Source: Nissolia schottii (taxonomy: Eukaryota; Streptophyta; Magnoliopsida; Fabales; Fabaceae). Taken from it: a stretch of DNA of 64,000 bases. Positions within the stretch are counted from its first letter, which is position 1. The number at the start of each line of letters is the position of its first letter. The stretch covers positions 130,315-194,314 of the forward strand of contig QANU01067139.1 of the NCBI GenBank assembly GCA_003254905.1, given 5' to 3'. This document shows, in pieces, positions 48,230 to 64,000 of this stretch. The position numbers were made by a program, and so were the translations under genes. The notes beneath the pieces are model-generated. The model saw only the letters and a program-made list of their open reading frames with translations. It did no database searches and was not told the origin of the DNA.

Positions 48230-50634
48230 AATCACATGTATGACTAAAGCATGATCAGCTCAATTATATACTTCTCCTTTCGACTCTAAATGGTATCCAA
48301 AATACATTCATCTATGAATATGAATGCACCTAAAAATAGAAGGTAAAAGTTACACTTATTTTGGATCGGATAGAACATTGAGAGGTGAAATTACTCTTTC
48401 AGTTCATTATCATTAAGTATTGCATTGTCATTTTTTTTTTCATATTAAATGAAATGTGATAAATGTATGACACCACCAAAGGCTAGTTGTGGATGCACTT
48501 GAAGCTACAAATCTCAATTATTATTGAAAAGGTCATTAGCAACTGTAAATGCTCTCATGACCTCATTGAAAGGTGTTGCCACAACTCATTTGAAACTCAG
48601 TTGTCATTACAAATCAACGAAAATGTTAAAATATAGTAATAATAATAAATTAGGAGACTAATTTGGTCTATAACTTATAAGGATTAAAAAATAAAATTTT
48701 AAATGAAAAAAAATCAAAGTGACTTGAACTTACAATTTCATGGACGAAAATGAGAGTTATCCCTTTTTTGAACTTGTTCAATGCACCGGACAAACCGGAA
48801 AAAAAAAAAGCCATATAAAATGAGAAACGAGTAAACACTCCATTTGATATTGCTAAAAATGCATTGTTGGTTGATGGTGACAATAATATAATTGCTATAA
48901 GTGTTTAAAGAGTTCAATATGCGATTTATGCTTCAGGTCGTAGAGGCACGAGAGGTTGGTATTAATAGTGTTTTGCTCTTCCCCAAAATTGAAGATACCT
49001 TGAAGGTAATTCTCTTCCTCTCTCTTGCGCTCCATAGACTTTCTGTAGCATATAACCGCAATTTAGTATAACTGGTTTTCCACTTTAGTCTCCAACAGGA
49101 GATGAAGCATACAATGAAAATGATTCAGTGCCTCGGGCAATACGCTTGCTCAAGGATAAGGTTCCACACCTTGTGAGCGATGACCATAATTTCTCAATTC
49201 TCATAATTTGAGGATCTTATGTTCTCTCGTGTTTTTTTCATTCAATCTTTCTTCAGGTTATCTATACCGACATTGCATTAGATCCTTATTCGTCAGATGG
49301 GCATGATGGTATAGTTAGAGAAGATGGTAAGAGTTATAAGTTTTTTTTTTTTTTTTTGAAAAAATTTAAAACTATAGTGGTTCAAATTAGATAGGTAAGC
49401 CTATAATTTATAATTGGAAAAGTTCTGGTATATACTAAGATTAGTGTCATCGTACAACCACAGCATTTATTTGTCCACGTGAAATACGTATTTTGTTCTT
49501 GATATGTAAGCTTATAATTTATAATTTGTTTCTTTTTAGATACTATGTCCATGTTGTATCTCACATTTGTGTTTGTCCCAATTCTTTTGAGGAAATTGCT
49601 AATTCCATGAAGAGGGAAAAAAAAAACCTTTTTAGAGATCTTTGTATTTACAGATTATTTGCCTGATAGTTTAACAATTCTAACTGAAAATAAGGAACTC
49701 AAAAAGAGTATAAGTTTATTTTTTATTATTTGAGTTTCCATATAAAATTAATATACAAGGCTAAGGTAACAAAATAAGCATTAAGATAAGGAGCTATTCG
49801 CTTAGTTTAGTGCTTGCTTAATTGTTTTTAGTGGGTTTATCTAACTCTGATTCAACTATATAGGTTGTATCACTATCTCCTCCTTATCAACTTTAATTAG
49901 TTGGTTGAAAGATTAGGAGCTACTATGATTGATTGGAACTTTCTTGAAGTAAGTGATTCGTATTGGTTACAGTCAATAAAGTGCTAATCACAATTTCTAT
50001 CATTGGTATCTTGTAGGAGTTATTATGAACGACGAGACGGTTCATCAGTTATGCAAACAAGCTGTAGCCCATGTAATATGACTGCTTGGCTTATATGTTC
50101 ACCTGCAAATTTTGATTATATAATGAGAATAAAATGATTTCTAACCGTTTTTATTATCTTTTCCTCATTGAGTATAAATAATATAGCACTATTTTCTATA
50201 TATTGTACATCTTCTTTTTTCTAACTTCCAATAAATATTGGCTTGCAGGTGAAGCCTAGTCATATGGATATCTGATAAGGCTGTTCAAAGACAATTCTCG
50301 TTTGCCAATTGCAGCATATCAGGTTCTTTCTCTAGCTGATTCTAGTATTAAGGCAAAATATTTACAAAAATCACATCACACTTGTGTAACAGTTATTGCA
50401 CCTATGGTTCTGTGTATTTTTTATTCTTCTCATCTAACCTTCTTCTTCATTTCATGGACCAGGTTTCTGGTCAATACGTACACCTTTATAAAAGATGGTT
50501 GTATGCGTGAAGGATTTGATGAAGAAAATGTTATGATGGAATCACTAATGGACCTCAGACGGGCTGGTGCTGACATCATCATTACATATTTTGCTATACC
50601 GGCAGCCAGATGTTTGTGTAGAGAGAAGTGGTAA

Positions 50635-50922
50635 AATTCATTCCTCAATTATGTAAGCCCCGCCCTCCATTGAAGAAGGCCAAAATGCTCAAAGCATTTC
50701 ACAATTATGCTGGATCATAGCATAAAACATGTTAATATATTATACGATATGATTGGCTTATGGCTTTCGTGACACCTCCTCGTAGTTTGATGTATGAAAC
50801 TAGTAGATGCGCTAAAGGGCTACGTACTTTTGTGGTTATTTTTTTTTGTTTTCTTTTTAATCTCTTTTTCTTATATCTAAATCTTTTCGACATTTATTGT
50901 GTTGATAATGGATTGTGTAAAT
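50635..50922. other. Downstream flank of the HEMB pseudogene
   Basis: The first 60-70 bases (AATTATGTAAGC, GAAGGCCAAAA, AAAGCATTT) still match the 3' UTR of the intact HEMB gene at 61078-61130, so the duplication extends past the stop codon. The remainder is unrecognised. Confidence 0.6.
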
Positions 50923-51017
50923 TGGCAAACGCACGCCACGGAAAATTATGAATTAAATGGCAAAGAAAAGGCACAAATAATAATGGAGGGAGCATACAAA
51001 TACTCATCTAGATGCCC
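50923..51017 (+). repeat. Dispersed repeat, copy 2
   Basis: It is similar in the same orientation to 39397-39497 (GGCAAACGCACGCCACGG, AATTAAATGGCAAAGAAAA, TACTCATCTAGATGCC). Confidence 0.7.
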
Positions 51018-51289
51018 AAAAATGTCTTAAAAAAAATCTAGATGTCCAAAAAAAAAATTAAAAATGTTATGAGTACATTTAAAAATTTGTTAGTTGTTGT
51101 GCACCTCATTTAATGTGTGTTTTTAGTTGTTGTACACCTTATTTAATGTGTGTTTTCTTACCCATGCATCTCTTCCACTCTCCCTAGCCTGCTTCTTTTC
51201 TTTTTTTCTTATTATTTATTTATTTTTCTCTTCTTCCCCATTCAAATTTTGTTTTTTTCTTCTTCACAATTGATGTTATGATTCACATG

Positions 51290-51830
51290 GTTTTCATTTT
51301 TATTTCCATCATATTCGTTGTTTCAAGTTATTCAAATATAAAAGTTTGTGCATGTTTGTTCAAAAATTTGTAAATGTAAGCCACAAAGTTTTATTTTTCG
51401 TTTTCGTCATATTCTTTGATTTTGATTGTCTGCAAGTTTATGCACGTGTGCATAAAATTTTGTGCATGTGAGTACAAAAGTTTTATTTTTCATTTTTGTG
51501 TTTGTTTCCATCATATTCTTTGTTTCTAGTTGTTAAAAAATGTGTGCATGCATGTAGAAAACTTTGTGCATTCTTATTCAAAAGTTTGTATATGTGAATA
51601 CCAAAACTTTCTTATTCGTCTTCGTTTTTGTTTTCGTTTCAGTCATATTCTTTGTTTCTGATTGTTCAAAAATTTGTACATGTTTGTTGAAAAGTTTGTG
51701 AATGTCCGTAGTGCAATTTTCTTCTCTGTTTCTGTTTCAATTTCGCCTTATTATTTGTTTATGCTCTTTGGAAAGTTTGTGCACAGTATTTTCATTTCAT
51801 ATTCTTTATTTCTGCATATATAGTAGAGAA
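51290..51830. repeat. Degenerate tandem array, reverse-oriented relative of 40261-40630
   Basis: Four to five units, 100-136 bp each, contain TTTTCATTTTTGTTT, (C)CATCATATTCTTTG and GTTCAAAAGTTTGT. These are the reverse complements of the motifs in the 40-kb array. A larger relic may span about 51085-52041: a GTGCACC-containing left end is duplicated (TTAGTTGTTGT(G/A)CACCT twice) and a GGGTGTACCTC block lies on the right, like the TGTACACCC ends of the Mutator-like elements. Confidence 0.6.
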
Positions 51831-52144
51831 TGAATCCACATGTTTAGAGTGTGAGTGAAAAATATGAGAGAGTACGATAACTACTTTTCGTTATTTAATG
51901 CACTGCATATTTGGTTTGATTTATATTTTAAAAAAAATTGTGCACGTGTTTAAAAAAAGTTTGTGCACTTAACATTATTGTGTAACTATACATATGCCAT
52001 ACAATAACAGTGTCGTGGACGCATTTTGGGTGTACCTCTAACATTAATAAAAAAAAAATTACAAAAACTTGTAAACTCAATTCATGATTTATTATGTATT
52101 TTCATACGCCTTAAATGAGCGTGTGTCAGTTTAGATAGTGAAAC

Positions 52145-52370
52145 TAGTGAATTACCCGTATGATGCACGGACGATTAGTTAATTTCAAATAACAAAATAA
52201 TTAATGAACCAATTTCATATAATTTTTTCGCTTATTGTTTCTACTCCACACAAATCATATAATTATCCGTGCGATGCACGTCTGATGAGTTAAATTCAAA
52301 TAACAAAATAAATAACGGGTTAATTTCATGCAATTTACTCTCTCATTGTTTCTACTTCATACAAATGATA
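52145..52370 (-). mobile_element. Possible Helitron 3' end with tandem hairpins
   Basis: On the minus strand the sequence ends ...CATACGGGTAATTCACTAG followed by T. A short hairpin then CTAG before a T is the usual plant Helitron 3' signature (family knowledge). The hairpin region is present twice: ACCCGTATGATGCACGG at about 52154 and ATCCGTGCGATGCACG at about 52265, within a 110-115-bp tandem duplication. No 5' TC end and no RepHel gene were located, so this is a non-autonomous or fragmentary candidate. Confidence 0.45.
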
Positions 52371-53700
52371 TAATATAACATTTTTAGTCCTCACTCATTT
52401 TCTGCTTCATAAATTCAAACTGATTAGCATTGTGCAAATTGTGTAACCTTCTACTCATGTTGCTACTTCATACCTCGTGCATCAATTATTTTTGTCCCCA
52501 TTCATCAACTACATGCAAGTTCTCGGGAGAATATCAATGCAAATAAATAATTATAAATTAAAAATTACAATAAAAATAAAAGATAATACTCATATAATTT
52601 AGTAGTACTATATTTTTAAAAATTAAATATAATAAAATAATTTAAAATACAAAAATAAATTTTTTTATGTCTATAGTAAAAAATTAGGTGGTTTCTCTAA
52701 TACTCCATGGGATAAATACTCTTTGCTACTTAATTTATTCATTTTTTAAATAATTTTATAACTAAATTCATCAAATTTTATTATCATTTTAGGATCAAAT
52801 ATGACATATTAATGGATTATATGATCTGATGTGATAGATTAATATTTTTCAATACAATATTTACAGAGAGGTGCATCGTAAACTTAAATGGTTCACAAAT
52901 CTTTAAACTTCTTATAAATTGACTCTTTCAATGATTTGACTAATGAAAAATTTATTACAATTATATAGAACATGAAATAATAATAAAATTTGATAAATTT
53001 AGTTTTAAAAATTATAAAATATAGATAAATTAAGTAAAATGAGGTATTTATCCCCATGAGGTATTTAAGCAACCACAAAAAAATTATATATAGCAAGAAA
53101 TTTTGTCACAACTTGTTAAAATGGTGTAGCATATCATTATGATATTTTTCTTTCATTTCTCATATAACGTGCATTCTTTCATTTCTCGTGTAATCTACAT
53201 ATATTTTTTATTACATGGATAAGGTATATATTATTTATTACCAATTTAATATATCAATATTTATAAGAAACTATTTTATAAATTATATAAAGTTAATTCT
53301 GAAATTATAAATATACATGAAATTAATTTATCAACATTTGCATGTATTATTATTGATTATATATAAAAAATATGAGCAAGTTAGTATTTGTTGACCAAAT
53401 AGACTACGAAGTAAATAACAAAATCAATCATCCCTTTGGTTTAAATTATCTGCCACTGTAGGTATTTGCATACTAATTAAGGAATTCAAAATCAAGGATT
53501 GATTATAAATTTGTTTATCAAAATGCCTATATTAAATTACTAATTTATTTCATTGTTCGTTGTGGTTAAAATTTGTGTAAAGGGTAAATTATTAATTTTG
53601 TAATAAATATTCCATTAATATATGAGAATGACAGATGAAATAAATCAATTTTTATTTGCTCAAAGTAACAGATACCAATAGGGGTGGGAATAAGCCAGAC
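52371..53700. other. AT-rich intergenic sequence
   Basis: This may be the body of the Helitron candidate. No coding sequence or repeat boundary could be placed. Confidence 0.35.
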
Positions 53701-54121
53701 AGCTTGAACCCAAGACCTTTATCATTCACAATAATGCCATATCTACTATACTAGCATCACTTTTTGCAATATTTTATGCAATCATATATTTATTAATATA
53801 ATTTTATTATTTAATTTTTTTTAAATAAACCATAATCTAAAGAGTCACTGGGAGAGTCTTAAACCACTCTCACACTTCTTTAGATTGGTAATAAGGAAAA
53901 TGCCAATAAAGCTCTCTCAGATTATTTAGATGAGATGAGAGTGTGAGTGTGAGAGAATTCTAGGGACTCTTTAGATTAGGGTTTCTTTAAAAAAAAAATT
54001 AAATAATAAAATTATATTAATAAATATGATTGCACAAAATATTGTAAAAAGTAATGCTAGTCTAGTGAATAAGTCATTATTCTAAATGACAGAGGTTTTG
54101 GGTTCGAGTCTCACTGAAGCT
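53701..54121. repeat. Large palindrome (foldback element), arms about 175 bp
   Basis: The left arm (53701-53875) and right arm (about 53945-54121) are inverted copies. Matching blocks include GAACCCAAGACC against GGTTTTGGGTTCGAG, TAATATAATTTTATTATTTA in both orientations, and AATCTAAAGAGTC against GACTCTTTAGATT. The central loop is about 65 bp. A transcript across it could form a long hairpin. The outer GGGTTCGAGTCTC looks like a tRNA B box, but no tRNA is present. Confidence 0.8.
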
Positions 54122-54800
54122 ATAATAAGTTTATTTTTTAATAAACACAAATAAACATTTGTGAGTAAATAATCACATAAAAAAATATGATTTCTAAACG
54201 AAAAATTGAGATTTTAATGACCAAGAAATATGAAAGGGAATATTTAAATAAATAAAAAAAATCAATAGATGAAGCAAATATGCCTTCTTATAAAAATCTC
54301 AATAACAAAAAAGGGATTCTAAACATTAATACACAACGATCTACATTAGAACCCTAAAATAGAAGGTTTACTATTATAAAAACACGTAAGCACGATAAAT
54401 AATATAGTAATAATTATTAAAGAAATGACATGTAGGCATGATTAAAAAAAAGATAAAGTAAAAAATTTGGAGAATATAAAGTAAATAAATTTGGAATGTC
54501 AATGACACATTGAAAGAAAAAAAAAATCAGAGAAAGAATAAAAAACACAATTTCTGTTTTTGAAGGACTAATGTGGCACAAGTAAAAAGTTCATGGGACA
54601 GTTTCCCTCTTTTGTTTTTTGTAGTTCGTTACCTTGCGTTAGCGATACAGATGAGGCCAACCGAGTCTGCAGAAATATCTAAAGAACAATTGCTTCCAGG
54701 CCCGCTCAGAGTGGGGCAATAAATATTCTGGATCCCCTCCATAAGTCTCTTCCATTTTTATTTTTCAGTCTGACCCATTATCATTGTGTTCGATGAGCCC
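54122..54800. other. Intergenic sequence upstream of HEMB
   Basis: The sequence is AT-rich up to about 54600, then mixed. I see no gene in it. Confidence 0.4.
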
Positions 54801-54892
54801 ATACCATTTTTTATTTGGTTAAGTTGACCAAAAATATCGTTGACGAAATAAACATGACCCCAAAAAAAATAAACCGTGTATTATTTCATTTA

Positions 54893-54898
54893 CACGTG
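54893..54898. promoter_or_regulatory. G-box / ABRE-type site in the HEMB promoter
   Basis: CACGTG, in the context ACACGTGGC, lies 366-371 bp upstream of the HEMB start codon. Such sites bind bZIP and bHLH factors that control light and ABA responses. Tetrapyrrole genes are commonly light-controlled, so a role is plausible but inferred. Confidence 0.5.
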
Positions 54899-55109
54899 GC
54901 CATAAAGAAGAGTGGAGGGTGGCAGGGTAGGTGGATGCGTACGGTGGAGTGCACGCACACAGAGGGCATTTGGATCCAGTGTGGTGGGCCTCACTTATCC
55001 TCTTCCTGCAACTCTCTTCTCATTGGTCCCCACGATCCCCCCCCCATCCGATAAGGCATTTTCTTCGCGCTCCCCCCCCTTTTTGCCTGCGTCTTCTTCA
55101 TCGATTCGC

Positions 55110-55238
55110 AGGTTAGATTCTCCGATTCCACTCCATTTCCCCTGAGAATTTTCCCAATCTTTGAATGGTTAATCTCTCTTTCAAATTTACAATTTATCTG
55201 AAAACTCAGCTTGCTTGAAGTGAGTGTGCATGCTGCAG
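55110..55238 (+). other. Possible 5' UTR intron of HEMB
   Basis: GCAG/GTTAGATTC at about 55108 and CATGCTGCAG/GTCTC at about 55238 could define an intron of about 130 bp just upstream of the ATG. This is a splice-signal guess only. Confidence 0.35.
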
Positions 55239-55263
55239 GTCTCTCTATCACCGCGATTCATTC

Positions 55264-61070
<5,807 letters not shown>

Positions 61071-61523
61071 AGTTCCTCAATTATGTAGGCTGCAGTTCAT
61101 TGTAGAAGGCCAAAAAGCTTAAAGCATTTAACCAGTATGCTGGATATTTTTTTTTTGGAGGTGCTTTACATGGCCATTGTCAGTCTACAATGTGTTATAT
61201 AAGTTCTTGGATGTGCTGACCTGAAGAGTGTTGCGTGTGCCTATATATTCTTTGTAGGAGAGAATGCAATTCGGTGTAAAAATGTTAAAATGGAGGATAT
61301 AAAATGCATGGTTTTCGCGACTTGACATTCGGCAGTTTTATATTGTGGAACAGTTGCTTGCTTTTGTGAATTGTGATTCATATTACTAGGGTTTTAGATC
61401 GAATTGGATTACAATGTATCTGATATAGACCCTTTTGTAATATGGAGATTAAGAGTAATTATCAATGTTAGATTAGGATTAAAACATAATCACTTGTCTC
61501 TTTGTAGTAATCAAAGGGTTGGC
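61071..61523 (+). other. HEMB 3' UTR and flank up to the assembly gap
   Basis: The 3' UTR probably extends to about 61320. The remainder up to the Ns is AT-rich and unassigned. Confidence 0.5.
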
Positions 61524-62293
61524 NNNNNNNNNNNNNNNNNNNNNNNNNNNNNNNNNNNNNNNNNNNNNNNNNNNNNNNNNNNNNNNNNNNNNNNNNNNNN
61601 NNNNNNNNNNNNNNNNNNNNNNNNNNNNNNNNNNNNNNNNNNNNNNNNNNNNNNNNNNNNNNNNNNNNNNNNNNNNNNNNNNNNNNNNNNNNNNNNNNNN
61701 NNNNNNNNNNNNNNNNNNNNNNNNNNNNNNNNNNNNNNNNNNNNNNNNNNNNNNNNNNNNNNNNNNNNNNNNNNNNNNNNNNNNNNNNNNNNNNNNNNNN
61801 NNNNNNNNNNNNNNNNNNNNNNNNNNNNNNNNNNNNNNNNNNNNNNNNNNNNNNNNNNNNNNNNNNNNNNNNNNNNNNNNNNNNNNNNNNNNNNNNNNNN
61901 NNNNNNNNNNNNNNNNNNNNNNNNNNNNNNNNNNNNNNNNNNNNNNNNNNNNNNNNNNNNNNNNNNNNNNNNNNNNNNNNNNNNNNNNNNNNNNNNNNNN
62001 NNNNNNNNNNNNNNNNNNNNNNNNNNNNNNNNNNNNNNNNNNNNNNNNNNNNNNNNNNNNNNNNNNNNNNNNNNNNNNNNNNNNNNNNNNNNNNNNNNNN
62101 NNNNNNNNNNNNNNNNNNNNNNNNNNNNNNNNNNNNNNNNNNNNNNNNNNNNNNNNNNNNNNNNNNNNNNNNNNNNNNNNNNNNNNNNNNNNNNNNNNNN
62201 NNNNNNNNNNNNNNNNNNNNNNNNNNNNNNNNNNNNNNNNNNNNNNNNNNNNNNNNNNNNNNNNNNNNNNNNNNNNNNNNNNNNNNNNNNNNN
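61524..62293. other. Assembly gap (770 N)
   Basis: An uninterrupted run of N. Open frames that run through it have no meaning. The flanks, GGTTGGC before and GCTGGCATTGC after, show no obvious repeat. Confidence 0.99.
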
Positions 62294-62707
62294 GCTGGCA
62301 TTGCAAGTTAATATATTATCTAATCATAGAGATATATCTGTCATAGAGATAAAGAGTAACTAACTATACAAAGATTTCCTGGAACTAAGTTATTGTTTTT
62401 TAGTTTATATTTTATACTCGCGTACACTTGTCTCCAAAAAAAGCTAAACAAATTTCAGCGTACCCCTTTTTCTCTTGTTTGAGTCTGCCCTCTAAGACTT
62501 GAGATAACAGCATGACAAATGAAATGAATAGCTTTTGAACAACTATATTCACAAAATGTGAGTCTCCTTGTGAGAGGATTAATACACCTTTGTAAGTGTG
62601 ATTGTCCTAAGGTTCGGTCTACATTTTGTCACGGATAAATTGGCGGACCAATCCAAAGTTGAGTTGGACATTTTTCCCATTTTTCAGACATGGCATCATA
62701 ATCATCA
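62294..62707. other. Region between the gap and the ILR1-like gene
   Basis: The last 100-250 bases before 62708 are probably the 3' UTR of the minus-strand amidohydrolase gene. Nothing else is recognisable. Confidence 0.45.
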
Positions 62708-63761
62708 TCATTGCCCATACTCAATAAGGTATCTCTCTGCAATGGTGGCATGAGCAGCAGCGCCTGTGGGTAGAACGTCCTCATCGATCATGAAATGTGG
62801 GGAGTGCCCGGTGTGAGTGGACCCCAGTGTCTCGTTCCTTATCCCTATGTAGTAGAAAGCTGAGGGAACCAATTGGGTGTAAAACGAGAAGTCTTCAGCA
62901 CCCATCATGGGTGGCACCACCTCGAAGCTCTCTTGCCCCAGCAAGTCGATAGACACCTTCTTCACATGCTCATACATCTTGTCATCATTAACTGTGGGAG
63001 GGTAGATGGTTGTCTCCTTTTCAAAGAAGTCAACCTCTGCCGAGCATCTGAAGACACTGGCCTGTTCCACAATCACCTGTTGTTTGTAACAACAATCAGA
63101 TCCAATCAAATCTCATTATTGCAAGACATTGCCATTTTTCTTTTCTTGGTTCCTTAATCAGTGTCTCCTTCAAAAGTCTCACAAACAAAAAAGAGGTACT
63201 TAATTATGGGGATGAAAAAGTTGCTAACCTGCTCTATTCTTTCAATTAGCTGGTAAAAACTAGTGTTGGAGAAAGCTCTCAATGTTCCACCAATAACCAC
63301 TGTGTCCGGTATCATGTCAAGATTGTTGCCTCCATTGAATGAAGTCACAGAGACAACCTAATCAAGATGCAAAGCAGTACTTGGTTAAGGAAATGCGTAG
63401 CGTGCAACGCAAGCAAGAAAGACCTTTCCAAATCCAAAAAGAATACCTGTGAATCCAAGGGGTTTGATTCGCGGGAGACAATGCCCTGTAAGCTGATCAC
63501 GGCGGCCGAAGCGGCCAAAACTGGATCAACAGAGTGGTGTGGGTTGCCGGCGAGGGCCTTTTTCCCGCTTATAACAGCTCTGAAAAAGCCACAACCTGCG
63601 AGCAAGGCACCCGGCCTCGACCCGATCATAGAGGTTGGGTGCTGGTGGGACACGTGGACTGCGAATATGGCCTCCACGTCCTCCAGAGCGCCCTCTTGTA
63701 TCATTCGCATTGCTCCATTTCCGGCTTCCTCCGCTGGCTGGAACAGCAGAATCACGGTTCC
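62708..63761 (-). CDS. IAA-amino acid hydrolase, ILR1-like (ILL6-like), 3' part only
   Basis: Three minus-strand exons are visible: 63761-63447, 63357-63229 and 63076-62708 (stop). They are all in phase and give 270 residues. The 5' exon or exons lie beyond the window; 63762-64000 is intron. This is an M20-family metallopeptidase that releases auxin or jasmonate from amino-acid conjugates (family role, in the ER or its lumen for characterised members). Visible blocks: [14 protein letters not shown] at the start, [10 protein letters not shown], the dimerisation-domain part [11 protein letters not shown], then [10 protein letters not shown] and [13 protein letters not shown], with conserved acidic and histidine metal ligands. 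Where many relatives have GKGGHAA, this protein reads GKKALAG, lacking that histidine, which may alter activity or substrate. Assignment to the ILL6 branch is from memory. Confidence 0.85.
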
Positions 63762-64000
63762 CTGCAGCGCACGTACGGACGCAGCCAAGAATTAAGACAT
63801 GTGGAGTTAATCGCGAACTCTAGCTAGCTCGGTCGGATCAGTTAGTACAAGAGAACACGTTCAGGACACTGTAGTAGCTAAGGTTTTAATTACAAAACAC
63901 AATAAATGAAATTTATGAGAATTCGTACATGAATTATTTGTCAGTCTTATACCTCACGAGTATGTAACAAGGTATTCGCCGGATGTATTGATTTATGGAT

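Larger units (their letters stand above)
46875..50634 (+). pseudogene. Delta-aminolevulinate dehydratase (HEMB) pseudogene, tandem duplicate
   Basis: Exon-like blocks match the intact gene at 55264-61070 in order and strand: exon 1 (about 46875-47103, degraded N-terminal part), exon 2 (47218-47335), exon 3 (about 47420-47492), exon 4 (about 48936-49004), exon 5 (about 49094-49172), exon 6 (49258-49327), exon 7 (50018-50073), exon 11 (about 50250-50322) and exon 12 (about 50463-50634). Intron sequence is also shared, so this is a DNA duplication, not a retrocopy. Exons 8-10 are missing: 177 bp separates exon 7 from exon 11, against 1.35 kb in the intact gene. That removes the metal-adjacent segment and the first catalytic lysine. 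Exon 3 has an in-frame TGA and a small deletion, and exon 11 reads into stops. A TRIM-like element (47528-48229) sits in intron 3. No functional enzyme can be made. Confidence 0.9.

Noticed and set aside
54070-54120. GGGTTCGAGTCTC, resembling the B box of a tRNA gene
   Set aside because: No A box or cloverleaf stems could be found; the sequence is the outer arm of the palindrome.
61404-62363. Several open frames of about 275-319 codons
   Set aside because: They run through the N gap; the open length is an artefact.
63367-63795. A 142-codon plus-strand frame
   Set aside because: It is the antisense shadow of the ILR1-like exon on the minus strand.

Overview
The window is nuclear DNA of a dicot plant, most likely a papilionoid legume close to Glycine. 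Evidence: GT-AG introns in every gene, very AT-rich intergenic DNA, plant-only protein families, legume-like protein sequences, and dense nested transposon relics. It is a draft assembly, with one stray n at 17770 and a 770-base N gap at 61524-62293. Species assignment is inference from remembered protein similarity.

Five host genes and one host pseudogene can be modelled exon by exon. (1) 8764-14007 (+): a 918-aa DUF630/DUF632 protein of the NRG2 type with a myristoylation-type N-terminus. (2) 23878-27072 (+): a 507-aa ER protein disulfide isomerase (a-b-b'-a', two CGHC sites, KDEL). (3) 33675-36687 (-): a 236-aa type-A cytokinin response regulator of the ARR8/ARR9 type. (4) 46875-50634 (+): an intron-containing pseudogene of plastid delta-aminolevulinate dehydratase. 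(5) 55264-61070 (+): the intact 12-exon, 434-aa ALAD/HEMB gene, so 4 and 5 are a tandem duplicate pair. (6) 62708-63761 (-): the 3' exons of an ILR1-like auxin-conjugate amidohydrolase running off the right edge. All intact models keep reading phase across every intron. The genes are unrelated in pathway and each has its own promoter; no operon-like logic applies.

The rest is mostly mobile-element strata. 333-7119: a long LTR, probably solo, interrupted by a second, related solo LTR (1138-4305) with a clear 5-bp target duplication; the outer LTR also carries a 71-bp tandem array of paired GTCATTCGAATGAC palindromes. 15568-17059, 21310-23093 and 30226-33104: three members of one Mutator-like family with 9-bp target duplications and arrays of a TGCACAAAC motif. 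The third has itself received a Tourist-like MITE and a copia-type solo LTR. 17519-19690: foldback elements, plus a LINE tail flanked by two 251-bp direct repeats. 28356-30043: a long-TIR element holding GC-rich gene-like sequence. 40261-40630 and 51290-51830: related tandem arrays in opposite orientation. 44839-45580: LINE debris. 47528-48229: a small TRIM-like LTR element inside the HEMB pseudogene. 52145 onward: a possible Helitron end. 53701-54121: a large palindrome.

No new cellular system is visible. The most unusual structures are the paired-palindrome array, the TGCACAAAC Mutator-like family, the giant duplication around the LINE tail, and the HEMB duplicate that lost its catalytic exons.
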